From contig JAPPJZ010000008.1 of assembly GCA_028874365.1 (NCBI GenBank), positions 118,155-182,154 of the forward strand: a stretch of DNA of 64,000 nt, read 5' to 3'. The notes under the pieces were generated by a model. The model ran no database searches. It had not been told where the DNA came from and saw only the letters and a list, made by a program, of their open reading frames with translations. Positions 34,079 to 42,766 of the stretch are shown piece by piece. This stretch comes from Chloroflexota bacterium (GTDB taxonomy: Bacteria > Chloroflexota > Dehalococcoidia > Bin125). The first letter of the stretch is position 1. The number at the start of each line of letters is the position of its first letter. Both the position numbers and the translations under genes were made by a program.

Positions 34079-35254
34079 ATGGACTATCGCGAAGATCAGA
34101 CCATCGTCGACTTCCGCAACGAAGTGAAGACGTTCATCACCGACAACCTGCCCGACGACTGGGGGACCGGCTCGGGCGGCGAGGGCTATGAGCAGGACGT
34201 GATGGACATCACGCGCAGCTTCCAGTCCGAGATGGCCAAGCGCCGCTGGTTGACGTTGGCCTGGCCGAAGGAGCACGGCGGGCTCGAAGCGCCCCACTCG
34301 CAGCAGATGATCATGGCCGAAGAGATGTCGTACCACCGCGCGCCCGGCGGCGGCAGCAACATGGGTGTGCAGTGGGTCGGTCCTTCGTTGATGCTCTACG
34401 GCACGGACGAGCAGAAGGAAGAGCACCTGGCCGGCATCGCCGACGCTGAGACCTGGTGGTGCACGTTGTACTCGGAGCCCGGCTCGGGCTCCGACCTGGC
34501 CTCGCTGCAGACGCGCGCCGTCAAGGACGGCGACGACTACGTGATCAACGGACAGAAGATCTGGACCTCGGGTGCGCACGTCTCGGACTGGGGTTGGCTC
34601 GCCGCTCGCACCGATCCGGACGCGCCCAAGCACAAGGGCATCACGATGTTCATGATGCGCATGGACACGCCCGGCGTGACAGTTCGCCCGCTGATCAACA
34701 TGGCCGACGGCCACGGCTTCAACGAGGTCTTCTTCGAGGACGTGCGGATCCCACAGACCAACGTCGTCGGCGAAGTCAACCGCGGTTGGTACCACCTCGC
34801 GGTCGCGCTCGATTTCGAGCGCAGCGGCATTGGCGCATTCGCCGGAGGTCGGCGCACGGTCGAGGAGATCACCGACTTCGCTCAGGACAACAGCCATCTG
34901 GTCGATGAACGCCCGAACACTCGCTACGAACTCGCCGAGCGCCACATCGAGGTCGAGATCGGCACGATGATGGCCTACCGCATCGCGTACATGCAGGAGC
35001 ACGGCGTGGTCGCGAACCACGAGGCGTCGATGTCGAAGCTGTTCGGCTCGGAACTTGGGCAGCGGATCGCGAAGACCGGCATGGACCTGCTCGGCCTGCG
35101 CGGAAACGTCTGGTCCGATGGTCCCTACGCCGCCCTGCAGGGTCGGCTGAGCCGCAACTACGTCAGCAGCGTGAGCGGCACGATCGCCGCCGGCACCAGC
35201 GAGATTCAGCGGAACATCATCGCGACCCGGGGTCTGGGTCTGCCTCGCGGCTAG
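34079..35254 (+). CDS. Acyl-CoA dehydrogenase family protein
   Basis: 391 aa FAD enzyme. YSEPGSGSDLASLQTRA and INGQKIWTSGAH are the FAD and substrate signatures; FERSGIG and GTIAAGTSEIQRNIIATR close the fold. The glutamate that precedes GT in short and medium-chain enzymes is Ala here (AAGTSE), as in steroid or branched-chain FadE types that use a base elsewhere. It probably oxidises an unusual acyl-CoA. ATG 34079 is chosen by similarity. It is divergent from the PBP gene and ends before a strong terminator. Confidence 0.92.
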   Translation: MDYREDQTIVDFRNEVKTFITDNLPDDWGTGSGGEGYEQDVMDITRSFQSEMAKRRWLTLAWPKEHGGLEAPHSQQMIMAEEMSYHRAPGGGSNMGVQWVGPSLMLYGTDEQKEEHLAGIADAETWWCTLYSEPGSGSDLASLQTRAVKDGDDYVINGQKIWTSGAHVSDWGWLAARTDPDAPKHKGITMFMMRMDTPGVTVRPLINMADGHGFNEVFFEDVRIPQTNVVGEVNRGWYHLAVALDFERSGIGAFAGGRRTVEEITDFAQDNSHLVDERPNTRYELAERHIEVEIGTMMAYRIAYMQEHGVVANHEASMSKLFGSELGQRIAKTGMDLLGLRGNVWSDGPYAALQGRLSRNYVSSVSGTIAAGTSEIQRNIIATRGLGLPRG

Positions 35255-35277
35255 ACCCGTTTCCCAGAGGAATGCTC

Positions 35278-35307
35278 AATCAGGGCGGCCACTCGGCCGC
35301 CCTGATT
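35278..35307. terminator. Strong hairpin after the acyl-CoA dehydrogenase gene
   Basis: AATCAGGGCGGCC (35278-35290), loop ACTC, GGCCGCCCTGATT (35295-35307): a perfect 13-bp stem 23 bp after the stop. A run of A/T flanks each side (AAT...ATT), so it could work from either strand. Confidence 0.8.
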
Positions 35308-35405
35308 TGGTAAACCGACCGCGCATGCCGGGAACCTCGATTCCGCCGCCGTCGTCTGATCGTCAGGCGCGATAGATTGTCGCCACCGATAGATGGGAGC
35401 GCTCC

Positions 35406-37427
35406 GTGACCCGATCCCGACTCTGGATGATTGCTCTGGCTCCGTTGCTCGCGGTTGGGGTTCTGGCGACTCAGCACTTCGCGCTTGGCCAATCCAGCGA
35501 TCCGGTGGCGTTGCGGGGGTTCGAGAGCTGCGCCGCGTTGCATGATCACTATGTGAAGCTCTCACTTCAGAGCGTGCAGGAGGAGGAGTACGCGGAGGAG
35601 CAGGCCGCGGAAGAGGCGGTGGCCGACCAGTCCGATAGCGGCTTCCCGCAATCCGGCGCCGCTGAAGATTCATCTGCTCGCGACGAAGCAGCGGCAGTCG
35701 CGGCGGACGAGGGCGAAGTCTCGGAGACGGGCACCAACGTGCAGGAGCGCGGCGTCGACGAGTCGGACATCATCAAGACGGACGGGACGCACTTCTACAT
35801 TCTCCGACCGCAGTCTCTGCTGATTGCGGAGATCTCGGAGGAGGGACCGCTGGTCGAGGTGGGTCGGATTGACTTCCGCGAGCTCGGACACCGACAGGAA
35901 CTGCTGATCGGCAACGACGCAGCGATCGTGGTGCGGCAGCTCGACGGTGTGGAGGCAGCGATTGAGATCGACGACGAGGACCTGCCCAAACCGCACCATC
36001 CGTTGACCTACTACCGCGAGCAAGCCGAAATCCTGGAGATCGACATCAGCGACACCACGTCGCCGCGCCTGGTGCGGGAACTGAACCTGGACGGCCGCTT
36101 TCTCAGCGCGCGACTGGTCGGCGACGATCTGCGCGTGGCGATGCAACACAGTTCGGTGATTCCCTGGATCTCGCCCTGGGCCTTCGACACCTGGACCAGG
36201 CATCGGGACGCGGAGCGGTACGGCGAAGCGCTGGTTGCAGCCTTCAAGCTCGGTCACTGGTTCCCGCTGTTCGGATTGCAGGACCATTCCGACAGTTCGT
36301 TCTCGTACGGCTACGCGGTCGATTGCGGGCAGACATTCGCACCCGAGGATCGGCTGCCGACCCGCTGGGGCGAGTTGCCGAGCACGGCCTTCATGCTCTC
36401 GTTCGACATCGGTGAGGACGCCGATGGGATCGGCGCATGGGGCAGCGTAGCGGTGCTGGGCATGGCGACGAATCCGACGGTGTACGCGTCACGGGACTCG
36501 CTCTACCTGGCGGCGCCGCACAACTGGTGGCGCGACACGGCGATCCACAGGTTCGATATCTCCGACCCGCTCGAACCGAGCTACTTCGGCGGCGCGATTG
36601 TAACCGGGCAGTTGCTCTCGCAATGGTCGCTGTCCGAGCACGACGGCTACCTGCGCGTTGCGGCGACCGACTGGAGCAAGTGGCCGACGGTCAGCAGCGT
36701 GACCGTGCTGGAGGCGGTCGCGGATGAGTCGGACGAGGACGATTCGACGAAGCCGACGGGTTCGCTGCAAGAGGTCGGACGAGTGACCGGCCTGGGGGCG
36801 ACTGAGAGCATTTTCGCGGTGCGCTTCGCCGGCGACGTGGGTTACGTGGTCACGTTCCGCCAGGTCGACCCGCTCTATGTGCTCGACCTCTCCGATCCGG
36901 CCGACCCGAAGCAGGTCGGCGAGCTGAAGATCCCTGGGTTCTCGCGCTACCTGCACCCGCTGAGCGGTGGGTTACTGTTCGGCGTCGGGCGTGACGCTGA
37001 TCCTCAGACCGGCTGGGAGCGCGGTTTGCAGGCGACGCTGTTCGACGTCTCCGATCCGGCCAATCCCACGCAGATTGCCGTGCTGCCCCTGGGCGACGAC
37101 GCCTACAGCCCGGTTGAGCACGACCACCGAGCCTTCCGCTACCAGGACGGGGTCGCGTGGATCCCTGTCGGCCCGAACGACTACTGGCTGCGCCAAAACC
37201 ACGACGGCGCCTTCTTCGGCGTCCGGGTCACCAGCGAAGGCCTGAGCCACGAGTCAACGCTCAGGGTCCACGGAGAGGCGCGCCGCGCCATCCCACACGG
37301 GGAGCGCATTCACTTGCTGGGCAGCGAGGAGATCCGCACCTACACCCTCGACAACTACGCCGACCTGGGAGCACTGAGCTTCGCCCCCGAATGGGACAAC
37401 CGCTGGCTCCCGGTCTCGCCAGAGTAG
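35406..37427 (+). CDS. Secreted beta-propeller domain protein
   Basis: 673 aa. An N-terminal signal (LWMIALAPLLAVGVLATQHF) is followed by a Glu/Ala/Ser-rich linker (about residues 55-105). The rest matches the secreted C-terminal beta-propeller family (PF09826-like), recognised by NVQERGVDESDIIKTDGTHF and repeated DISDPxxP turns (ISDPLEPSYFGG, LSDPADPKQVG, VSDPANPTQIA). Members are exported proteins of bacteria and archaea without known enzyme activity. GTG 35406 is the only start that keeps the signal peptide. Convergent with the HigA gene. Confidence 0.8.
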   Translation: MTRSRLWMIALAPLLAVGVLATQHFALGQSSDPVALRGFESCAALHDHYVKLSLQSVQEEEYAEEQAAEEAVADQSDSGFPQSGAAEDSSARDEAAAVAADEGEVSETGTNVQERGVDESDIIKTDGTHFYILRPQSLLIAEISEEGPLVEVGRIDFRELGHRQELLIGNDAAIVVRQLDGVEAAIEIDDEDLPKPHHPLTYYREQAEILEIDISDTTSPRLVRELNLDGRFLSARLVGDDLRVAMQHSSVIPWISPWAFDTWTRHRDAERYGEALVAAFKLGHWFPLFGLQDHSDSSFSYGYAVDCGQTFAPEDRLPTRWGELPSTAFMLSFDIGEDADGIGAWGSVAVLGMATNPTVYASRDSLYLAAPHNWWRDTAIHRFDISDPLEPSYFGGAIVTGQLLSQWSLSEHDGYLRVAATDWSKWPTVSSVTVLEAVADESDEDDSTKPTGSLQEVGRVTGLGATESIFAVRFAGDVGYVVTFRQVDPLYVLDLSDPADPKQVGELKIPGFSRYLHPLSGGLLFGVGRDADPQTGWERGLQATLFDVSDPANPTQIAVLPLGDDAYSPVEHDHRAFRYQDGVAWIPVGPNDYWLRQNHDGAFFGVRVTSEGLSHESTLRVHGEARRAIPHGERIHLLGSEEIRTYTLDNYADLGALSFAPEWDNRWLPVSPE

Positions 37428-37463
37428 GGCATGTTGCCCGGTCGTTGACTCCGACAATCAGAC

Positions 37464-37748
37464 CTACGAATCCACCAGCGGCACGATGTGGTCGAGGTCC
37501 GTAGAGGCCCGGGCAGCGTCGAGGTCGTGCATGCGCTGAAGATTGAGCCAGAACTCGGGTGTCATGTCGAGCGCCCTGCCGATTCGGAGAGCGGTGTCGG
37601 CTGTGATCGATCGGCGGCCGTGGACGATGTCGCTGATGCGAATCTGCGGCACGCCGATGCTCTTGGCGAGCCGGTACTGGGTGATGCCCAATTCGTCGAG
37701 GTACTCGGAGAGGTGTTCTCCTGGGTGGATGGGGTCTGACGTGGTCAT
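37464..37748 (-). CDS. HigA-type antitoxin without adjacent toxin
   Basis: 94 aa from ATG 37748. The XRE-type HTH and HigA core are clear: IHPGEHLSEYLDELGITQYR, LAKSIGVPQIRISDIVHG, DTALRIGRALDMTPEFWLNL. HigA normally neutralises and represses the HigB ribosome-dependent RNase encoded just upstream. No HigB frame is found on either side; upstream is a repeat-bearing spacer. So it is an orphan antitoxin or stand-alone regulator. Confidence 0.85.
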   Translation of the reverse strand: MTTSDPIHPGEHLSEYLDELGITQYRLAKSIGVPQIRISDIVHGRRSITADTALRIGRALDMTPEFWLNLQRMHDLDAARASTDLDHIVPLVDS

Positions 37749-37840
37749 GGTCTCGCGGGTGTCTGCATTGCTCGGTGCCATATCGAGAGTCTATGTGTGC
37801 CAACAGGGGAACCGGTCCCCATGGCGTCGCTCCTGCCGGA

Positions 37841-37880
37841 CAGACCCTCACCCCGGCCCTCTCCCAAGGGGAGAGGGGGT
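37841..37880. repeat. Dispersed palindrome family A, copy 3
   Basis: CAGACCCTCACCCCGG, CCCTCTCCC (37857-37865), loop AAG, GGGAGAGGG (37869-37877), GGTTGG. It lies in the 236-bp spacer between higA and the CoA-transferase gene and could affect either promoter. Confidence 0.85.
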
Positions 37881-37984
37881 TGGCTTCAACCGCGAGTCGG
37901 CGAGTGATGGGCACCTCTCCAACGAGGGTAGGTTCTCGGGCGGCGCATATACTCGGCTTCGTATCTGCTTGTTTGGGGTTTTCT

Positions 37985-40390
37985 ATGGGTGCTCCTCTTG
38001 TTGGGACTCGCGTGCTCGACCTCTCGACCGGGTCGGTCGGCGGCATCGCGACCATGGTGCTGGCGGACTTTGGCGCTGAGGTGGTCAAGGTCGAGCCCGT
38101 CGGCGGCGACCCCTGGCGCTCGCTGGCGGCGGCTCCGATGTGGCTTCGGGGGAAGCGATCGGTGGAGCTCGATGTGGTGGACGAGCGAGCGCGGCTGGAG
38201 GAGCTAATCCGCGAGGCGGACGTGGTGGTCTCGACTGATTCTCCGGCGCGGGCGAAGGCTCGGGGTCTGCAGTACGCGGACCTCCGGGCGTTGAATGAGG
38301 CGGCGGTGTACTGCTCGATCACCGGGTTCGGTCCGACCGGGCCGTACGCGGAGTACCCGGCGTACGAGGCGCTGGTCTCGGCCAAGACGGGTCGGATGCT
38401 GTCGTTTGTGGGTCAGCGGAATCGCGAGGGCCCGGGTTTTGCGGCGGTGCCGGTCGGGGCGCACGGCGCGTCGCAAGGCGCGGTGCAGGGCATCCTGGCA
38501 GCGCTGATCGAGCGTCAACGCTGCGGGCAGGGACAGATCGTCGAGACGTCGCTGCTGCAGGGTCTGATGCCGTTCGACCTGCTGCTCCTGTTGCTGACCC
38601 AGCTCTCGGAGCGCGAGCCCGAGGTCTATCCGCAGGTCTTCAACATCGGCGGCGGGATGCCGACGCTGAACTATCACCCCGTGATGACCCGCGACGGCCG
38701 TTGGATCCAGCTCGGCAATCTGCTCGAGCACCTCTTCTACGCCTTCATGGACGCCGCCGATCTGACGCTGCTGTTCGCCGAGGAGCAGTGGCAGGGCAGT
38801 CAGGCCGAGTGGACCCCGGAGGCGACCGAAGAGATGCGCGACCGCATCCTGGAGCGGATGCAGGAGAAAACCTGCGACGAGTGGATGGAGATCTTCCGAG
38901 CCCAGGGCAACGTCGCGGCGGAACCGTTCACGCCGACCCACGACGCGGTCGACAACCTCGACATGGCCGCCAACGGCGACACCATCGAGATTGAGGATCC
39001 CGACCTAGGGCCAGTGAAGCAGGTCGGTCCGATTGCGCACCTGCGCGAAACGCCGGCCGAGATTTCCCGTCCCGCCCCGGCGGTTGGCAATGCGAACGGA
39101 TTCTCCTGGCCCTCCCGCAACGGCGAAGCACCGATGATGACATCGCCCAACGGCGCGACACCGTCCGGCAAACCGCTCGACGGCTTCACGGTGCTCGAGT
39201 TCGCGACGATCATCGCCACGCCGATCGGCGTCTCAATGCTCGCCGACCTGGGCGCACGCGTGATCAAAGTCGAACCGATCGGCGGCGATCCGTTCCGCGG
39301 CATGGGCGGCGGACCGCTGCGTGGTCTGCTGGCGGCGAAGACGAACGCGGCCAAGGAATCGATCTGCATCGACCTCAAGGACCCGGAAGGCCAGGCGATC
39401 GTCGCCGACCTGATCGCCCAGGCCGACGCGATCGTGCATAACTACCGGCCGGGCGTGCCGGATCGGCTGGGCATCGGCTATGAGACGGCCAAGGCAATCA
39501 ATCCTGAGATCGTCTGGGTCTCGGCCAACGGCTACGGCCCCGACGCGCCCGGAGCGCGACGTCCCTCGGCGCACCCGATTCCAGGCGCGGCCATGGGCGG
39601 AGCGCTGTTCCAGGCAGGCTCGGCGATGCCGCCTGGCGGCTGTGAGACGATCGAGGAGATCCGCGAAGCCTCGCGCCAACTCATGCGCGCCAACGAGTCC
39701 AATCCCGATCCCAATACGGGCCTGCTGGTCGCCTCGGCCACGCTGCTCGGTCTCTACGCCCAGCGTCGCTACGGCGTCGGCCAGGAGATCTACGTCAACA
39801 TGCTGACCGCCAACGCCTACGCCAACAGCGACGACTTCCTGCTGTACGAAGGCAAGCCGCCGCGCCGGCAGGTCGACGGCGAGCTCTACGGCACCGCGCC
39901 CTGGTACCGGCTGTACGAGGCGTCGGAGGGCTGGGTCTTCCTCGCGGCCGTGACTGACGACGAGTGGACGGCGTTCTGCGAGGAAGCGGCGCCGGCGCTC
40001 GCGAAACGTGACGCTACGTCTGAGGATGCGTTGATCGCCGCCCTGACCGACGTATTCGCTCAGGCTCCGGCGTCTGAGTGGGAGTCCCGGCTTACCGCGA
40101 TTGGTGTCGGCTGCGTCCGCGCCGACGCCGGACCGGTCGGCGAGTTTCTGATCAGGGATGAGCACGTCCTCGCCAACAACTTCAGTCCTGTGGCGAATCA
40201 CCGGCGACTGGGCGATGTGCGTCGCTGGGGAGCCGTGACGACGATGGCAGGAGGCCGCGAGGACTACGGCCCCGGCGTCCTGGCGGGCCAGGAGACGGAC
40301 GAGATTCTGGCAGAAATCGGGCGAGCCACCGACACTGACCGCCTCCGAGCCGAAGGTATCGTCTGGTCGGAGCCGGTTGAACTGGAGTGA
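37985..40390 (+). CDS. Double-domain family III CoA-transferase (CaiB/BaiF)
   Basis: 801 aa, about twice the usual length. Domain 1 (about 1-395) begins VGTRVLDLSTGSVGGIATMV and domain 2 (about 397-801) begins LDGFTVLEFATIIATPIGVS. Each has the N-terminal Rossmann signature and the VKVEPxGGDP-R motif (VKVEPVGGDPWR, IKVEPIGGDPFR). The canonical catalytic Asp region (PGFD in formyl-CoA transferase) reads PAYE in domain 1 and PSAH in domain 2, so neither half has the Asp. These enzymes form interlocked dimers, so fusion of both subunits in one chain is plausible. ATG 37985. HicA overlaps its stop. Confidence 0.88.
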   Translation: MGAPLVGTRVLDLSTGSVGGIATMVLADFGAEVVKVEPVGGDPWRSLAAAPMWLRGKRSVELDVVDERARLEELIREADVVVSTDSPARAKARGLQYADLRALNEAAVYCSITGFGPTGPYAEYPAYEALVSAKTGRMLSFVGQRNREGPGFAAVPVGAHGASQGAVQGILAALIERQRCGQGQIVETSLLQGLMPFDLLLLLLTQLSEREPEVYPQVFNIGGGMPTLNYHPVMTRDGRWIQLGNLLEHLFYAFMDAADLTLLFAEEQWQGSQAEWTPEATEEMRDRILERMQEKTCDEWMEIFRAQGNVAAEPFTPTHDAVDNLDMAANGDTIEIEDPDLGPVKQVGPIAHLRETPAEISRPAPAVGNANGFSWPSRNGEAPMMTSPNGATPSGKPLDGFTVLEFATIIATPIGVSMLADLGARVIKVEPIGGDPFRGMGGGPLRGLLAAKTNAAKESICIDLKDPEGQAIVADLIAQADAIVHNYRPGVPDRLGIGYETAKAINPEIVWVSANGYGPDAPGARRPSAHPIPGAAMGGALFQAGSAMPPGGCETIEEIREASRQLMRANESNPDPNTGLLVASATLLGLYAQRRYGVGQEIYVNMLTANAYANSDDFLLYEGKPPRRQVDGELYGTAPWYRLYEASEGWVFLAAVTDDEWTAFCEEAAPALAKRDATSEDALIAALTDVFAQAPASEWESRLTAIGVGCVRADAGPVGEFLIRDEHVLANNFSPVANHRRLGDVRRWGAVTTMAGGREDYGPGVLAGQETDEILAEIGRATDTDRLRAEGIVWSEPVELE

Positions 40391-40593
40391 ACGACCGTGA
40401 GTTCCTCCGGCGGGCAAGGCGGTACGCCCGACGACGAAGGTTGTCCTACGAGGTTGACACTGAACGCGGCAAGGGCAGCCACTGGCAGTTCACGCTGGGT
40501 ACCTATAAGGCCACGATTCCAAGCGGAGAGATTCACACAGGCACGCTGCTCGGTATTCTGAAGAAGCTGAGAATAGACCGCGAGGAGTTCTGA
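40387..40593 (+). CDS. hicA: HicA-type mRNA interferase toxin
   Basis: 68 aa. GKGSHWQFTLGTYKATIPSG followed by TGTLLGILKKLRIDREEF matches the HicA double-stranded RNA-binding fold, with the catalytic His in GSHW. GTG 40387 overlaps the CoA-transferase TGA (GTGA), so translation is probably coupled to that metabolic gene, which is unusual for a toxin. HicB follows after 3 bp. Confidence 0.85.
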   Translation: MNDREFLRRARRYARRRRLSYEVDTERGKGSHWQFTLGTYKATIPSGEIHTGTLLGILKKLRIDREEF

Positions 40594-40596
40594 GCA

Positions 40597-41085
40597 ATGC
40601 GTTACTCCTACCCGTGCCTGATCGAACGCGATCTCGACGAGGCGCGAGCGAGTGGCCGCGAGGCATACTCGGTCACGTTCCGCGACGTTGAACCTGCGAT
40701 TACTGGCGCTCGGTCATGGCCTGAAGCTGTCGACATGGCGGGTGACTGCCTTGGCGTCGCCCTGGGGTTCTACGTCAACGACGATCAGGATTTACCCCTG
40801 CCCAGCTCCCCGCTGCATGAGGAAGTGATGATCTCCGTGGCGCCCCTTGTCGCAGCCAAGTTGGCCGTTTACGCGGCAATGCGTGAACAGGGAATGTCTC
40901 GCGCATCGTTGGCCGAGCGGCTGGAGATGGATCACGAGTCGGTCGGCAAGCTACTCGACCCGCGATTCCGCACACACTTGACGATCGTGGAACGCGCGCT
41001 GGCGGTTGTCGGACGTGCACTCGTGGTGGAAGACTGCCCTGTGGCCCCGCCGCCCGAGCCGGTCGGGGTTGCTGCTGAGGCGTAA
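40597..41085 (+). CDS. hicB: HicB-type antitoxin
   Basis: 162 aa. The N-terminal half is the HicB partial RNase H fold (SVTFRDVEPAITGARSWPEA, DMAGDCLGVALGFY). The C-terminal half is a helix-turn-helix (QGMSRASLAERLEMDHESVG) that would bind the operator. It normally blocks HicA and represses the pair. ATG 40597. It is one of few antitoxins here with its cognate toxin. Confidence 0.88.
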   Translation: MRYSYPCLIERDLDEARASGREAYSVTFRDVEPAITGARSWPEAVDMAGDCLGVALGFYVNDDQDLPLPSSPLHEEVMISVAPLVAAKLAVYAAMREQGMSRASLAERLEMDHESVGKLLDPRFRTHLTIVERALAVVGRALVVEDCPVAPPPEPVGVAAEA

Positions 41086-41147
41086 GCGCAAACGGACCGC
41101 AGCTAACACAGCCGTACACTGCTCCCGACAGCGAAACGGAGCAGACC

Positions 41148-42347
41148 ATGGGACTCCGAGGCGAAGCAGCCATCGTGGGGATTGCGGAGTGGAAACCGGA
41201 GCGCCGACCCACCGCGCCGCCGATGTTCACGTTGGAGCAGTGGGCTCAGCTGACCCGCGAGGCGCTGGATGACGCCGGCATCGACCCCTCCGAGGTCGAC
41301 GGCATCTGCGCCACCAACATCCGCGAGTCGGACTCGTTTGTGCCATCGACGATCGCCGAGTACCTGGGCATGCAAGTCAACCTTGCCGAGGTCGTCGATC
41401 TCGGCGGAGCCTCCTGCGCTGCGATGGTCTGGCGCGCCGCCGCCGCCATTGAGCTGGGCTTGTGCAACGTCGTCGTGATCGGCGCGCCGTCGTGGCCCTC
41501 GCCAAGGCCGCCAGTGCCGCCGAGCGGGCTGAGCAGCTGGCGCTACGGCGCGTCGTCGGCCAACTACGGCTCACCCCAGGCCGAGTTCGACATCCCCTAC
41601 GGCAACGTCGCCCAGAACTGCGGCTACGCGCAGATCGCGATGAAGTACGGCGCCGAGTACGGCTACGACGCCGAGGCGCTGGCCAAGATCGCGGTCGATC
41701 AGCGCGTGTCCGCCAATCACAATCCGCCCGCCGTATTCCACAACGTGCCGATCACGGTCGAGGACGTGCTCAACTCGTCGATGATCTCGGACCCGATCCA
41801 CATGCTGGAGATCGTGATGCCCTGCGTCGGGGGCGCCGCGATCGTCGTGGCGGGAAAGGACGTCGCGCGACGCTCGAAGCACCGACCGGCCTGGATTTCC
41901 GGCTTCGGCGAGCGGGTGCTGCACAAAACGCCGACCTACGCCGAGGATCTGCTTTCGACGGCGCTGATTCCGGCGGCCGACCAGGCCTTCAAGATGGCCG
42001 GGCGATCGCGTGAAGAAGTCGATCTGATTTCTGTCTACGACTGCTACACCATCACGGTGCTGATGACGATTGAGGACGCGGGATTCTGCCCGCGCGGCGA
42101 GGGGCAGCCCTTCGTGCGCGAGCACGACCTCTCGTTCAAGGGTGAGTTCCCCTGCAACACGCACGGCGGACAGCTCGGCTTCGGTCAGGCCGGGCTGGCC
42201 GGCGGGATGTCGCACATCACCGAGGGCGCCCGGCAGGTGATGCGGCGCGGCGAGGATCACCAGGTACCCGATGCCGACGTGGCGTTCATCACCGGCAACG
42301 GCGGATTGATGTCCGAGCAGGTCGCGCTGATCCTGGAGGGCGACTGA
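41148..42347 (+). CDS. Thiolase-family protein (lipid-transfer/acetyl-CoA acetyltransferase type)
   Basis: 399 aa. GLRGEAAIVGIAEWKPERRP at the start, the nucleophile region VDLGGASCAAMVWRAAAA, and the CNTHGGQLGFGQAGLAGGMS motif mark the SCP-x/lipid-transfer thiolases. These cleave or condense acyl-CoAs, often of steroid or unusual side chains. Its partner DUF35 gene starts in the stop codon (TGATG at 42347), the usual genetic pairing. ATG 41148. Confidence 0.88.
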   Translation: MGLRGEAAIVGIAEWKPERRPTAPPMFTLEQWAQLTREALDDAGIDPSEVDGICATNIRESDSFVPSTIAEYLGMQVNLAEVVDLGGASCAAMVWRAAAAIELGLCNVVVIGAPSWPSPRPPVPPSGLSSWRYGASSANYGSPQAEFDIPYGNVAQNCGYAQIAMKYGAEYGYDAEALAKIAVDQRVSANHNPPAVFHNVPITVEDVLNSSMISDPIHMLEIVMPCVGGAAIVVAGKDVARRSKHRPAWISGFGERVLHKTPTYAEDLLSTALIPAADQAFKMAGRSREEVDLISVYDCYTITVLMTIEDAGFCPRGEGQPFVREHDLSFKGEFPCNTHGGQLGFGQAGLAGGMSHITEGARQVMRRGEDHQVPDADVAFITGNGGLMSEQVALILEGD

Positions 42348-42766
42348 TGGCCGCGGACACGCCGCAGCGCCCGCTGCCGACGCCGATCGATCGGACGCAG
42401 CCGTTCTGGGACGGACTGCGCGAACACAAGGTGAAGATTCAGTACTCGCCGTCAAGCGACAACTGGGTCTTCTACCCCCGCTCGCATGCTCCGCTGACGC
42501 TGGCAGACGACCTCGAGTGGCGTGAGATCTCGGGCGAGGGGACGCTCTACACCTACACGATCGCTCGCCGACCGACGGCGCCGGATTTCGCGGGGGACGA
42601 GCCGCAGATCATTGCAGTCGTGGAGCTGAACGAGGGGCCGCGGCTGACCTCGACACTGGTCAATGTTGACGAGGACGCTATCGAGGTGGGCATGCGGGTG
42701 AGGCCGGTGTTCGAGGATGTTCCAGGTACGGAGACGACGCTCTTGCGCTATGAACCGGATTCGTAG
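42347..42766 (+). CDS. DUF35 OB-fold protein, thiolase partner
   Basis: 139 aa. The OB-fold region (LEWREISGEGTLYTYTIARR ... IIAVVELNEGPRLTSTLVN) is typical. The N-terminal zinc-ribbon segment aligns with the usual QRCxxCG...PR pattern but reads IQYSPSSDNWVFYPRSHAP, so all four cysteines are missing. Such partners shape the thiolase or aldolase active site (as in ChsH2-like or Ltp-DUF35 complexes), and loss of zinc should not destroy that role. Its end overlaps the next gene by 17 bp. Confidence 0.82.
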   Translation: MAADTPQRPLPTPIDRTQPFWDGLREHKVKIQYSPSSDNWVFYPRSHAPLTLADDLEWREISGEGTLYTYTIARRPTAPDFAGDEPQIIAVVELNEGPRLTSTLVNVDEDAIEVGMRVRPVFEDVPGTETTLLRYEPDS

